The notes beneath the pieces are model-generated. The model ran no database searches. It was not told where the DNA came from and was given only the letters and a program-made list of their open reading frames with translations. Of a stretch of DNA of 64,000 nucleotides, positions 8,378 to 17,412 are shown in pieces. The translations under genes were made by a program, and so were the position numbers. Each line of letters begins with the position of its first letter. Positions within the stretch are counted from its first letter, which is position 1. The stretch comes from Microtetraspora glauca (lineage in GTDB: Bacteria > Actinomycetota > Actinomycetes > Streptosporangiales > Streptosporangiaceae): the NCBI GenBank assembly GCA_001570385.1, contig BBYL01000006.1, positions 1 through 64,000 on the forward strand. Direction: 5' to 3'.

Positions 8378-8773
8378 ATGACGACGCGTGCGACGAGATC
8401 CGCCACCAGCGAAGAGACCTGGTCAGAAGGAGAGCTCGCCGAGGTGCGGGAGCGGCTCCGGCACGAGATCGAGGAACTCGTCGCCGACATCTCCCGGGCC
8501 GAGGAACAGCTCGCGTCAGGGGACGCCAGTGAGGGCGCCGGAGATGATCCGGCGGACGCCGGCGCCAAGACGTATGAGCGTGAGCGTGAGATCGCCCTTA
8601 CCCTGAATGCGCGCGACCTGCTCGCGCAGAACGAGCGGGCGATCGCCCGCATCGCCGCAGGGACTTACGGAGTGTGCGAATCGTGCCACAAGCCGATCGG
8701 CAAGGAGCGCCTTCAGGCGTTCCCGAGGGCGACGCTGTGCGTGGCCTGCAAGCAGCGGGAGGAGCGCCGCTGA
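8378..8773 (+). CDS. TraR/DksA family zinc-finger protein
   Basis: A 131-residue protein with an acidic helical N-terminal half and a C-terminal C4 zinc finger, CESCHKPIGKERL...TLCVACKQ, at about residues 97-123. DksA/TraR proteins enter the RNA polymerase secondary channel to modulate initiation; many actinobacterial homologues are uncharacterised and may lack that activity. The ATG at 8378 is preferred over the in-frame upstream ATG at 8342 because it follows GGGAGG at proper spacing and the extra 12 residues are not family-like. It sits directly before lspA, whose start overlaps its stop. Confidence 0.86.
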   Translation: MTTRATRSATSEETWSEGELAEVRERLRHEIEELVADISRAEEQLASGDASEGAGDDPADAGAKTYEREREIALTLNARDLLAQNERAIARIAAGTYGVCESCHKPIGKERLQAFPRATLCVACKQREERR

Positions 8774-9321
8774 GCGACCAGGCCGACGCGGGGACCGCCG
8801 ACGGCCCCGTCCGCGCGCGGAGGATCGCCGTCCTCGGCGTCGTGGCGGTTCTCGCGTACGTCCTCGACCTGGTGACCAAGACGCTCGTGGTGACCTTCCT
8901 CGAGCACAAGGAGCCGGTGGAGGTCATCCCCGAGGTGCTGCTCCTGAACGTGATCCGCAATTCCGGAGCCGCGTTCAGCATCGGCACCGGGATGACGATC
9001 GTCTTCACGGTGATCGCCTTCGGTGTGGTCATCGCGATCCTCCGTACGGCACGGCAGCTCCGGAGCCTTCCGTGGGCGATCACTTTGGGGCTGCTGCTCG
9101 GGGGCGCGCTCGGGAACCTGACCGACCGCCTCTTCCGCGCGCCCGCCCCGCTGCAGGGACACGTGGTCGACTTCATCCAGGTCTTCCCGGCCACCCGCTT
9201 CCCGGTGTTCAACATCGCCGACTCGGCGATCGTCTGCGGCGGCATCCTCGCCGTCTTCCTCGCCTGGCGCGGTTACCAGGTGGACGGTTCACGGCACACC
9301 GGGGAGGAGTCCGATGGGTGA
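8770..9321 (+). CDS. lspA: Lipoprotein signal peptidase (signal peptidase II)
   Basis: Integral membrane aspartyl protease that cleaves lipoprotein signal peptides after diacylglyceryl modification. Four hydrophobic segments are visible, together with the family motifs DLVTK in the first helix region, [18 protein letters not shown] (catalytic Asp) and FNIADSAI (second catalytic Asp). The start is unclear: no in-frame ATG exists nearby. A CTG at 8770 overlaps the upstream TGA and has GGGAGGAG five bases upstream, giving 183 residues; the GTG codons at 8737 or 8674 would add a non-typical N-terminus. It is translationally coupled to the next gene, whose ATG lies inside its 3' end. Confidence 0.88.
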   Translation: MSDQADAGTADGPVRARRIAVLGVVAVLAYVLDLVTKTLVVTFLEHKEPVEVIPEVLLLNVIRNSGAAFSIGTGMTIVFTVIAFGVVIAILRTARQLRSLPWAITLGLLLGGALGNLTDRLFRAPAPLQGHVVDFIQVFPATRFPVFNIADSAIVCGGILAVFLAWRGYQVDGSRHTGEESDG

Positions 9322-10243
9322 GCAGCGCAGTCTTCCCGTGCCGGAGGGCCTGGAGGGCGAGCGCCTGGACGCCGCCCTGGCCCGGCTGTTCGGCTTCTCC
9401 CGGACCAGGGCCGCGGAGCTGATCGCCACCGGTGACGTGCTCGTCGACGGCTCGATCGCGGCCAAGTCGGACCGCGTGCACGCCGGGGCCTGGCTCGACG
9501 TGACGATTCCCCCGCCGCCGGCCACACCGATGCCCGTGGCGGAACCCGTGCCGGGCATGACGATCCTGTACGAGGACGACGACATCGTCGTGGTGGACAA
9601 GCCCATCGGAGTGGCCGCCCACCCGACGGTCGGCTGGACCGGACCCACGGTCATCGGCGGGCTGCTGGGAGCCGGGCACAAGGTCGCGACCAGCGGCGCC
9701 GCCGAACGCCAGGGCATCGTCCACCGGCTCGACGCGAACACCACCGGCGCGATGGTGGTCGCCAAGAGCGAGTTCGCCTACTCCCACCTCAAGCGGGCGT
9801 TCAAGGAACGCACCGTCGACAAGCGTTACCACGCGCTGGTGCAGGGTCACATGGACCCGTTGCGCGGCACGGTGGACGCGCCCATCGACCGGCACCCGTC
9901 CGGTGACGGCCGGTTCGCGGTCGTGGCGGGCGGCAAGGAGTCGGTCACCCACTACGACACCGTGGAGGCGTTCCGCGCGGCGTCGTTGCTCGACATCAAG
10001 CTGGAGACCGGCAGGACGCACCAGATCCGGGTGCACATGTCGGCTCTGCGCCACCCGTGCGTGGGCGATCTCATGTACGGCGCCGACCCCACGCTGGCCG
10101 CGCGGCTCGGGGTGACCCGGCAGTGGCTGCACGCGGTCTCCCTCGCCTTCGAACACCCGGCGTCGGGGGAGTGGGTCTCGTTCACCAGCCCCTATCCCGA
10201 GGACCTGGCCCGCGCCCTGGAGATCGTCAGCGACGAGAGCTAG
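9314..10243 (+). CDS. RluD-family 23S rRNA pseudouridine synthase
   Basis: A 309-residue protein with an N-terminal S4 RNA-binding domain (about 14-76, [20 protein letters not shown]) and a pseudouridine synthase domain with catalytic motif HRLDANTTG near residue 137 (Asp catalytic), then [18 protein letters not shown] and the [10 protein letters not shown] motif. The family isomerises uridines in helix 69 of 23S rRNA. The start overlaps the end of lspA by eight bases, the usual lspA-rluD coupling of actinobacteria. The exact target site cannot be read from sequence. Confidence 0.92.
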   Translation: MGEQRSLPVPEGLEGERLDAALARLFGFSRTRAAELIATGDVLVDGSIAAKSDRVHAGAWLDVTIPPPPATPMPVAEPVPGMTILYEDDDIVVVDKPIGVAAHPTVGWTGPTVIGGLLGAGHKVATSGAAERQGIVHRLDANTTGAMVVAKSEFAYSHLKRAFKERTVDKRYHALVQGHMDPLRGTVDAPIDRHPSGDGRFAVVAGGKESVTHYDTVEAFRAASLLDIKLETGRTHQIRVHMSALRHPCVGDLMYGADPTLAARLGVTRQWLHAVSLAFEHPASGEWVSFTSPYPEDLARALEIVSDES

Positions 10244-10314
10244 TGCGACCCCGGGTCTCACCCGTCTCACGGATCGGAGCCCGCCCGTCCCACGTCACGC
10301 CGGGCCGGCTCCCG

Positions 10315-11748
10315 TCATCTCGTACGGCGGGCGGCGATCTCCCGGACGACCGAGACCAGCAGATCGATGTCGGCCTCGGTGGTGCGCCAGTTGAGGATGG
10401 CGGGGCGCAGGGCGGTCATCCCACGGTAGGTGGTGGTCCCGGCGTAGACGCGGCCGTCGGCGAGCAACTCCTCGCCGATCCACGCGTTCAGCGCGTTCAC
10501 CTCCTCCTCGGGAACGCCGGGCGGGCGGTAGCGGAAGCAGACCACGCAGAGCCGTACCGGAGCGAGCAGCTCCAGGTCGGGGGCGCTCTCGACGATCTCG
10601 CCCAGCCGCAGGGCCAGCGCGTGGTGGCGCTCGACCATCTCGCGGTTGCCCTGCCTGCCGTACGCCCGTAGGGTCGCCCAGATGGGCAGTGCCCGCGCCC
10701 GCCGCGACGACTCAGGGCCCAGGCAGTTGTAGTTGAGGTGCGGGTCGTCCTCGGCGGGGAGGTAGGCCGCGCCCCACGGGCCGAAGGTCCGGCCCATGAG
10801 CCCCTGCTCTCGGACGAACGCGAACCCGCTCTCGTAGGGGACGTTGAGCCACTTGTGCCCGTCCGCGGTCACCGAGTGCGCCCGTTCCACCCCCTCGACC
10901 AGGTGCGAGAGCCGGGGGGAGGCCGCCGCGAACAGCCCGAAGGCGCCGTCCACGTGCAGCCAGGCGCCGTACCGTTCGGCCAGGTCCGCCAGGTCGCCGA
11001 TGGGGTCGAAGTCGCCGGTGTTCACCTCACCCGCGTTCCCGACGATCACGGCCGGGCCGTCGACGCGTTCGAGCTCACGCTCCATGGCCGCAAGGTCGAC
11101 CCGCCCCGCGTCGTCCCGGGCGAAGATCCGGGCGCTGTCCCGGCCGCAGCCGAGGGTCAGCAGCGCCTTGCGGCTGCTCGGGTGGAGGTAGCCTCCGGCC
11201 AGCACCGGCATCGGCGGCAGTCCGGCGAGCCCGTCGGCCGCCACGTCACGGCCGTGACACTCGCCCCACCACTGTCGTGCGCAGGCCAGCCCGGTGAGGT
11301 TGGCGAAGGTCGCGCTCGGGGTCAGCACGCCGCCGTAGGACTGCGGCAGTCCGAACAGGTCTTTCAGCCACCGCAGCGCGACGGTCTCCGCCCGGGCGGC
11401 GAACGGCGAGGTCAGCCAGAGCCCGCCGGCCTGGTCCAGCAGCGAGGTCACCCAGTCGCCCGCCTGGGCCGCCGGCGTCGAGCCTCCGACGATGAAGTGG
11501 AAGAAACGGGGGCCAGAGGAGTGGGTCGCCGCCTCGGTACCGACGCGCAGCAGCAGCTCGACGCTGTCGAGGGTGCCCTCTCCGTGCTCCGGAAGCGAGC
11601 CGTCGAGCAGGTCGAGAAGGATGTCCGCGCGGTGGTCGTGAACGGGACGGTCACCGAGCGAGTCGAGGTAGGGGCCGGCGGCCTTGGCCACCATGTCCAG
11701 CGCCGCGGCGGCCTGGTCGCGTTCGTGCAGAGGATCGCTCATGGTCAA
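10315..11748 (-). CDS. Group II PLP-dependent amino-acid decarboxylase
   Basis: A 477-residue fold-type I decarboxylase of the aromatic-L-amino-acid/glutamate decarboxylase group. The PLP lysine lies in SVTADGHKWLNVPYESG near residue 296; other hallmarks are GGVLTPSATFANL near 135, HVDGAFGLFAA near 265, and an N-terminal SGPRFFHFIVGG segment. The substrate cannot be assigned; candidates are aromatic amino acids, or a related acidic amino acid. It stands alone, convergent with rluD and upstream of a kinase gene on the same strand. The ATG at 11748 gives the full conserved N-terminus. Confidence 0.85.
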   Translation of the reverse strand: MTMSDPLHERDQAAAALDMVAKAAGPYLDSLGDRPVHDHRADILLDLLDGSLPEHGEGTLDSVELLLRVGTEAATHSSGPRFFHFIVGGSTPAAQAGDWVTSLLDQAGGLWLTSPFAARAETVALRWLKDLFGLPQSYGGVLTPSATFANLTGLACARQWWGECHGRDVAADGLAGLPPMPVLAGGYLHPSSRKALLTLGCGRDSARIFARDDAGRVDLAAMERELERVDGPAVIVGNAGEVNTGDFDPIGDLADLAERYGAWLHVDGAFGLFAAASPRLSHLVEGVERAHSVTADGHKWLNVPYESGFAFVREQGLMGRTFGPWGAAYLPAEDDPHLNYNCLGPESSRRARALPIWATLRAYGRQGNREMVERHHALALRLGEIVESAPDLELLAPVRLCVVCFRYRPPGVPEEEVNALNAWIGEELLADGRVYAGTTTYRGMTALRPAILNWRTTEADIDLLVSVVREIAARRTR

Positions 11749-11884
11749 CGATGCACACGCGCGGCCGCGTTCCGCCAGCCACGGACCGCTCCGGTTTCGG
11801 TGCTCAGTCGCGTGGCCGCGTGTCGGCGTTGAGCGTGCTCGCGTTGAGCGTGCCGGACGACGCGATCACGGGGCGGTGCGGACT

Positions 11885-11952
11885 GACCGGTCGCGGTGAG
11901 GGCGAGCGTCACCGGCCGGACCGGTCGCGGTGAGGGCGAGCGTTACCGGCCC
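11885..11952 (+). repeat. 34-bp tandem duplication at the 3' end of a kinase gene
   Basis: Two adjacent 34-bp copies (11885-11918 and 11919-11952) beginning GACCGGTCGCGGTGAGGGCG and differing at a few positions. The second copy runs into the last codons of the kinase gene (stop at 11943-11945 on the minus strand), suggesting a local duplication beyond the stop codon. The rest of the 11749-11942 gap shows no gene. Confidence 0.7.
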
Positions 11953-14030
11953 GACCGGAACGTCTTGGTGAACCAGGCGAAGTAGGACTGCCCCTCCTGG
12001 GCCCATCGGCTGTCGGAGGTCTGCCAGTAGATCGCGACGTCCCGCTTGTCGGCGGTGACGAAGGAGCGGTCGAGGGCGTGCACCGGGCCCTGCTCCGATT
12101 GCCAGGTGAACTCCCAGTCGGCGGCGGGAAGTCTCTGGAAGACCACCGACCGCAGGCCGAGCCGCTGATAGCCGGGGAAGGCGCTCGTGGTCTTGGGATT
12201 CTCCGACAGTTGCTGAGCGTGGAGCATCGGATCCTGGTCGGTGTCGACCCAGCGCGTGAAGTCGACCACCAGATAGGTGGTCCTGGACGTGGGAGATTGG
12301 AACCGTACTCGTGTCGCTCCCCGTTCCTCCGTCCAGTTCTGGGGAACCGCGATGGAGAAGCCCAGCTTGTCGCTGCGCATCGCCCACCCGCGCGGCAGCC
12401 TGCTCGCGGAAGACGGTGACGCCGACGGGACGGGAGATCCGCTGCCAGTAGACGGCTTCGCGGACGGGGCGGGAGACGGCGCCCCGGACGGCCCAGAGGA
12501 CGACCCGGACGACCCGGACGAACCGGATGCCCCGGACGAACCGGCTGACGACGGCCCGCCGCCGGAATCCGCCGTGAGGGCCTGATAGCCGTACCAGCCG
12601 CCGACCCCGGCACCGGCGAGCAGTACCGGGAGAAGGATGAGCAGGACCACCCGCGTCGCGGACGAGCGCCGCCCGGACTGCGGCGGCGCGGGCGGCTGGG
12701 ACGGGCCGCCGGTCGGTGCGCCGCTCCAGGGCGGAACGGTGCCCATCCCGTGCACGCCCGCGGGACCGGCGGCTCCATGTACCGGCCCGGGACCGGAGGC
12801 TCCAAATGCGCCGCCGGGGACGCCGGGTCCCTGAATGCCGTTGTGGTTGCCGACCCCCTGAGCGGACCCGGGACCGGTCACCCCCGGGACGGCGAAGCCG
12901 TGGCCGCCGGCCCCGTGGCTGTCGGGTCCATAACCGCCAGGTCCGTAACCGCCGGACCCGTGGCTGTCGGGTCCATAACCGCCAGGTCCGTAACCGCCGG
13001 CCCCGTGGCTGTCGGGTCCATAACCGCCAGGTCCGTAACCGCCGGGCCCGGGGACACCGGATCCGGGGATGCCGACGGCGTGGGCGCCGGTCGAGGGGGG
13101 CGTAGCCGTACCGAAAGCGGCACCGGGCGCGTGCGGACCGGCTCCGGAGTCCGGTGAGGCCGCGGCCAGAGGGAACGGCTCGGGCCGGTGTCCGGCGTGG
13201 CGGTCGCGGGCGGCGGCCGTTCCGGTGGCCACCGCGTGGAGCATCGCGGAGACTTCCACGGCGTCGATCCGTCGCGTGGGGTCCTTGATGAGCAGGCCGT
13301 CGATCACGGGGGCGAGCGGCCCGGCGCGCCTGGCCGGATCGGGGTCGTTGTGCAGCACGGCCGCCATGGTGGCGATGGGCGAGGTCCGGTCGAAGGGCGC
13401 TCTGCCCTCCACAGCGGCGTAGATGGTCGCGCCGAGCGACCAGAGGTCGGATTCGGGGGTCGCGGGGTCACCGTTGAGCCGCTCAGGGGGCAGGAACGCC
13501 GGGGTGCCGGTGACGACGCCCGTCATGGTCAGCCCGGCCTCCTCCGGCATGGTCGCGATGCCGAAGTCGGTGAGGACCACCCGGCCGTCCTCGGTGAGCA
13601 GCACGTTCTCCGGCTTGACGTCGCGGTGCAGGATCCCGGAGGCGTGGGCCGTGCACAGGGCGTCGAGCACCTGGAGGCCGATGGAGGCGACGCGTTCGGG
13701 AACGAGAGGGCCGTGCTCGCGGACCACCTGGCCGAGGGAACGGGAGCGGACGAGCTGCATGATGATCCAGGGGCGGCCGTCCTCCTCGATCACGTCGTGG
13801 ACGACCACGACGTTGGGGTGGGAGATCCGGCCGGCGGCCCGTGCCTCGCGGATGGTCCGGCGGTTGAACGCCGCCCGGTCCTCCTCGGTCATCGGCTGGT
13901 AGAGAACCTCCTTGACGGCCACCGCACGGTCGAGCAGCTCATCGTGAGCACGCCACACGACCCCCATGCCGCCCCGGCCGATGGGTTCGAGCAGGTGATA
14001 TCTGCCCGCCACACGATGCCCTGCCTCCAC
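11943..14030 (-). CDS. Membrane Ser/Thr protein kinase (PknB-like) with unassigned extracytoplasmic domain
   Basis: A 695-residue Hanks-type kinase. The catalytic domain spans about 11-270: glycine loop GRGGMG at 18-23, Lys40, HRDVKPEN near 135, DFG near 154. A Gly/Tyr/Pro-rich linker with 15-residue repeats follows (about 325-375), then one transmembrane helix at about 458-480, a Ser/Gly/Pro stalk, and a globular C-terminal domain of about 145 residues starting GFSIAVPQNW. No PASTA repeats are present. The same C-terminal domain occurs in the kinase at 18920-21322. GTG start, preceded by GAGGAGGAGGG. It probably senses an outside signal and phosphorylates unknown cytoplasmic targets. Confidence 0.93.
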   Translation of the reverse strand: MEAGHRVAGRYHLLEPIGRGGMGVVWRAHDELLDRAVAVKEVLYQPMTEEDRAAFNRRTIREARAAGRISHPNVVVVHDVIEEDGRPWIIMQLVRSRSLGQVVREHGPLVPERVASIGLQVLDALCTAHASGILHRDVKPENVLLTEDGRVVLTDFGIATMPEEAGLTMTGVVTGTPAFLPPERLNGDPATPESDLWSLGATIYAAVEGRAPFDRTSPIATMAAVLHNDPDPARRAGPLAPVIDGLLIKDPTRRIDAVEVSAMLHAVATGTAAARDRHAGHRPEPFPLAAASPDSGAGPHAPGAAFGTATPPSTGAHAVGIPGSGVPGPGGYGPGGYGPDSHGAGGYGPGGYGPDSHGSGGYGPGGYGPDSHGAGGHGFAVPGVTGPGSAQGVGNHNGIQGPGVPGGAFGASGPGPVHGAAGPAGVHGMGTVPPWSGAPTGGPSQPPAPPQSGRRSSATRVVLLILLPVLLAGAGVGGWYGYQALTADSGGGPSSAGSSGASGSSGSSGSSSGPSGAPSPAPSAKPSTGSGSPVPSASPSSASRLPRGWAMRSDKLGFSIAVPQNWTEERGATRVRFQSPTSRTTYLVVDFTRWVDTDQDPMLHAQQLSENPKTTSAFPGYQRLGLRSVVFQRLPAADWEFTWQSEQGPVHALDRSFVTADKRDVAIYWQTSDSRWAQEGQSYFAWFTKTFRSGR
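12915..13049 (+). repeat. 45-bp minisatellite within kinase linker
   Basis: Three near-identical 45-bp units, starting at 12915, 12960 and 13005 (each with GTGGCTGTCGGGTCC), inside the kinase gene on the minus strand. They encode 15-residue repeats rich in Gly, Tyr, Pro, Asp, Ser and His (GGYGPDSHG). They lengthen the intracellular juxtamembrane linker and are likely to vary in copy number between strains. Confidence 0.85.
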
Positions 14031-14502
14031 CAGCCCTCCTCCTCAGAAACCTCTGAATCGTCCCACAGCTCACGAGCGTGTCAGCAGTCGGAAGACAGTC
14101 CGAAGACAGCCGGAAGAAGGGGCGGAGCGGCGGGGGAGCGGGCCGCGGGTCATGTGCTCACGAGGTGGGCCGGGGGGCGGGGATTCGGCCCGAGCGGGGC
14201 CCTGTGCCGTGCCTCCGGCGTCCCGGCGATCTCCGCACCCGCCATTCGGTGTCCCTGGATCGTTCCCGCGCCGCGGTCCTGGCGTCCGGGTGCCCGCTGG
14301 CCGGGACGGGTTCCCCGACTCCCCGGCGGCATGTCGCCACGTCCGCACATTCGGACATCCGGAATTTGAACTTTGATATCTCTTGCCCGCTTTATTCCCA
14401 ACTTATACGATCCGCAGCAACTTTTACTTTCACCTCATCGGTCTCACTCAGGACGCCATCGCCCGCAAAACCCTTCCCCTTACCCCCCAGGAGAAAAAGA
14501 TC
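14031..14502 (+). promoter_or_regulatory. Divergent promoter region between kinase and M14 peptidase genes
   Basis: About 470 bases with no supported gene. The part near 14360-14460 is strikingly AT-rich for this genome and probably holds the peptidase promoter: TTGCCC at 14383-14388 and TATACG at 14404-14409, spaced 15 bp, are a weak candidate pair. A long leader then leads to the AGGAGAAAAAGATC ribosome site before 14503. A frame continues upstream of that ATG to 14383, but those residues precede a classical signal peptide and are not convincing. The 14100-14340 portion is GC-rich with no clear structure. Confidence 0.4.
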
Positions 14503-17322
14503 ATGCGGCCACGCACGACGACGTGCAGAAAATCTCCGTACGGAAAGATCGCAGGAGCGGCGGTCCTCACGCTGACCGCGCTCGTCCTCCCACTCGCCTC
14601 CCCGCCCGCGTACGCGGACCCGGGCGACCGGCAGTGCGTTTCGGACCCGAACGCCCACGCGACCTCGGTGCCGAGCCCCGACCAGTTCTTCGGCTTCCCC
14701 CTCGGCAAGGGCCAGTCCCGGACCCTCACGTCCGACGAGATCAGGAAGTACGTCGAGGCGGTGGGACACGCGTCCGACCGCGTGGTCACCGGCACGATGG
14801 CCCACAGCGTCTCCGGCCAGGAGCTGCCGTACGCCATCGTCTCCAGCCGTCACCACATGGTGCCGGGACAGCTGAAGAAGATCGCGTCGCAGATCCGGTC
14901 GTTGCGGGATCCCCGGTCGCTGCGTCAGGACAAGGCGGCGCGACTCGCCGACGACTCCCCGGCGATCGTGTGGGTGGCCGGGAACGTCCACGGCGGCGAG
15001 AAGAGCGGGGCCGACGCCGCGCTCAAGACGCTGTACGAGCTGGCCGGCGGGCTCTCCTGCGACGTGGCGAAGCGCAACGAGAACCTGGTCACGATCATCG
15101 TGCCGACCCAGAACCCGGACGGCAGGGAGGCGAACCGCCGCCAGAACGACTACGGGTTCGACCTCAACAGGGACTGGTTCGCCCGGACCCAGCCGGAGAC
15201 CGGCGGCAAGATCGACATGCTGCGGGACTACCCGCCGCAGGTCTTCGTCGACGCGCACGAGATGGGCGGGCGGCAGTACTTCTTCCCGCCGAACGCCGAC
15301 CCGATCCACCACGAGATCGCCTCCCAGCCGGTTGACTGGATCAACCGCATCGGGGCGGCCAACGCGGCGGGCTTCGGCTACAACGGCGCCTGCGGCGGCG
15401 CGGTCACCACGGAGTGCTACTTCAACTACGCGACGTACGACATGTTCTACATGGGGTACGGCGACACCGTGCCCGCGACCGGCTTCGGCGCCGCGGGCAT
15501 GACCTTCGAGAAGGGCAGCTCCTCGGCCGTCGAGGACCGCGTGCAGCAGCAGTTCAACACGCAGTGGGCCACCATCGGCTGGGCCGCCGACAACAAGCGC
15601 GAGATCCTGGACGGCTACTACAAGATCTGGCAGACCGCGATCGAGCAGGGCGCCGCGGGCACGCTGGAGCCGAACGAGGTCGTACAGCCGACCAACACCG
15701 TCCAGTTCCCGGTCCCCGACGTCAAGGTCCGGTCGTACTTCCTGCTGCCCGACCGCCAGATCGGCGACGTGCGCCGGCTGGTCGAACGGCTGCGCGACAT
15801 GGACGTCGAGGTCTACCGGCTCAAGCAGCCGGTCACGGTGCCCACCGCCCAGGTCTTCGGCGGCCGTTCCGCCACGAACCTGTCCGTTCCGGCGGGGGCG
15901 TACTGGATCCCGATGGACCAGCCGCAGAAGCACTGGATCCAGGCGCTGATCGCGGAGGACCCCTACGTCCCCTTCCCCTACTTCTACGACGTCTCCTCGT
16001 GGAGCAACCCGCTGCTGATGGGCGTGGGCACCGTCTCCACCGGTGACGCGCTGTCGCCGAAGGCCGACCTGGTGAAGCGCATGGACGGCGGCGTCGTCTC
16101 CGCGGCCCCGTCCACCGGCTCGTACACCTACCCGATGGACTCGGCCGCCGCGTCCGAACTGACCTTCCGCCTCCTCGGCTCCGGCGTGCCGCTGTCGCGC
16201 GACCTCGGGACGGGCGTGGTCAGCCTGCCCGCCCGCGCAGTGACCCGCGGAGAGCTCGACAAGCTCGCCCAGTCGTACGGCGTGGCCGTCGAGGGCCGCG
16301 CGACGCCGGCCTCCGGCACCGCGCTGCGCACACCCGACGTCGGCCTGTTCGCCGGCACCGGGATCTCCACCACCTCCGGCTCGTACGGCGAGGCGCGTTA
16401 CGTCCTCAGTGAGCGCTGGGGCCTCGCTCCCAAGACGGTCACGACGGCGGACATCAACGACAACACCCCGGCGTTCACCGAGCGCACGGTCGTGCTGGTG
16501 CCGGACGGCAGCAGCGCGAACGGCGGCCTGAACGCGCAGGGCCTGGCGAACCTCAAGGCATGGGTGGCCGCGGGCGGCACGTACGTGGGCCTGCGCAACG
16601 AGGGCACCCGCGTCGCCCGCACCGCCGGACTGACCTCCACCACGGAGAAGACCAAGCCGACCGGCTACCAGGTCATCGGCTCGCACTTCCGGGTGAACGT
16701 CAACACCGGCAGCGCGGTCGCGCTCGGCCGTCCGGCGGAGGACTTCCAGTTCAACAACGGCGACCCGATCCTGAACCCGAGCCAGACGGGCACGAACGTC
16801 CTCACCTATCCGTCCGACGACGCGTTCTGGTCGAACGGCTACACGATGAAGGCCGACGCGCTCAAGGGCACGGTCGCGCTGGTCGACGAGCCGACCGGGG
16901 CCGGCCACGCCGTGCTCTTCGCCTACAACCCGCTGTTCCGCGCCTACAACGAGAACGGCATCCACCTGGTCGCGAACGCCCTGCTCCAGCCGGCGGGGAG
17001 CGCGCAGCAGCGGCAGCTCACGGCGACGCCGGGCGGCGGCGCGGACGCCCTCCGGGCGGCGGCGGCGAAGGCGGCGGAGCCGGACGACCTCGCCGGTGAG
17101 TGGCGCCCCATCGTCATCCAGGTCGCCGACGCCGACGCGGCACGGACCGAGGCCCTGGTCAGGACGTACACCGACACCGGCCGGACGGCCTCCGCCGACG
17201 GCTCGTCGTACATCACGATCCCGAACCCTGAGGGTCTGGCGGCCGACGAGCATCCGTTCCTGCGCGATCTTGTCCGTGACCTGAACGGTGCGGGCATCCC
17301 GCTACGCTCCGTCGTCGGCTGA
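14503..17322 (+). CDS. Secreted M14-family zinc carboxypeptidase-like protein
   Basis: A 939-residue exported protein. The signal peptide covers about residues 1-42, with a basic start, hydrophobic core AAVLTLTALVLPLAS and cleavage near AYA-DPG. The peptidase domain carries zinc ligands in GNVHGGEKSG (His and Glu near 163-166) and a third His in VDAHEMGG near 251, with a candidate catalytic Glu in MTFEKGSS near 335. NPDGREANRR and FDLNRDWF are typical of the family. The remaining ~550 residues form C-terminal domains with no assignment from me. It acts outside the cell, probably on peptides or wall peptides. A second secreted peptidase follows in the same direction, 90 bases on. Confidence 0.88.
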   Translation: MRPRTTTCRKSPYGKIAGAAVLTLTALVLPLASPPAYADPGDRQCVSDPNAHATSVPSPDQFFGFPLGKGQSRTLTSDEIRKYVEAVGHASDRVVTGTMAHSVSGQELPYAIVSSRHHMVPGQLKKIASQIRSLRDPRSLRQDKAARLADDSPAIVWVAGNVHGGEKSGADAALKTLYELAGGLSCDVAKRNENLVTIIVPTQNPDGREANRRQNDYGFDLNRDWFARTQPETGGKIDMLRDYPPQVFVDAHEMGGRQYFFPPNADPIHHEIASQPVDWINRIGAANAAGFGYNGACGGAVTTECYFNYATYDMFYMGYGDTVPATGFGAAGMTFEKGSSSAVEDRVQQQFNTQWATIGWAADNKREILDGYYKIWQTAIEQGAAGTLEPNEVVQPTNTVQFPVPDVKVRSYFLLPDRQIGDVRRLVERLRDMDVEVYRLKQPVTVPTAQVFGGRSATNLSVPAGAYWIPMDQPQKHWIQALIAEDPYVPFPYFYDVSSWSNPLLMGVGTVSTGDALSPKADLVKRMDGGVVSAAPSTGSYTYPMDSAAASELTFRLLGSGVPLSRDLGTGVVSLPARAVTRGELDKLAQSYGVAVEGRATPASGTALRTPDVGLFAGTGISTTSGSYGEARYVLSERWGLAPKTVTTADINDNTPAFTERTVVLVPDGSSANGGLNAQGLANLKAWVAAGGTYVGLRNEGTRVARTAGLTSTTEKTKPTGYQVIGSHFRVNVNTGSAVALGRPAEDFQFNNGDPILNPSQTGTNVLTYPSDDAFWSNGYTMKADALKGTVALVDEPTGAGHAVLFAYNPLFRAYNENGIHLVANALLQPAGSAQQRQLTATPGGGADALRAAAAKAAEPDDLAGEWRPIVIQVADADAARTEALVRTYTDTGRTASADGSSYITIPNPEGLAADEHPFLRDLVRDLNGAGIPLRSVVG

Positions 17323-17412
17323 CGTCACTCACCACGCCGACGCCATCCCCGAAGCAGAACGAGTGGTTCCGGCCGGGCCGTGCCCGGCCGGAACCCGTGT
17401 GGAAGGAACCGA

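Noticed and set aside
10315..11748. Part of a natural-product cluster with the amidase and GS-like genes
   Set aside because: The genes are scattered over 36 kb among housekeeping genes with no synthase, transporter or regulator linking them.
12900..13060. Possible CRISPR or intergenic repeat
   Set aside because: The 45-bp units are in frame within the kinase gene and encode repeated peptides.
14383..14502. N-terminal extension of the M14 peptidase to ATG 14383
   Set aside because: It would place 40 unrelated residues before a classical signal peptide; ATG 14503 has a strong ribosome site.
14392..17253. 953-codon open frame antisense to the M14 peptidase gene
   Set aside because: It shadows a gene with clear signal peptide and zinc motifs; long antisense frames are expected in GC-rich codon-biased DNA and its translation is Arg/Val/Gly-rich without motifs.
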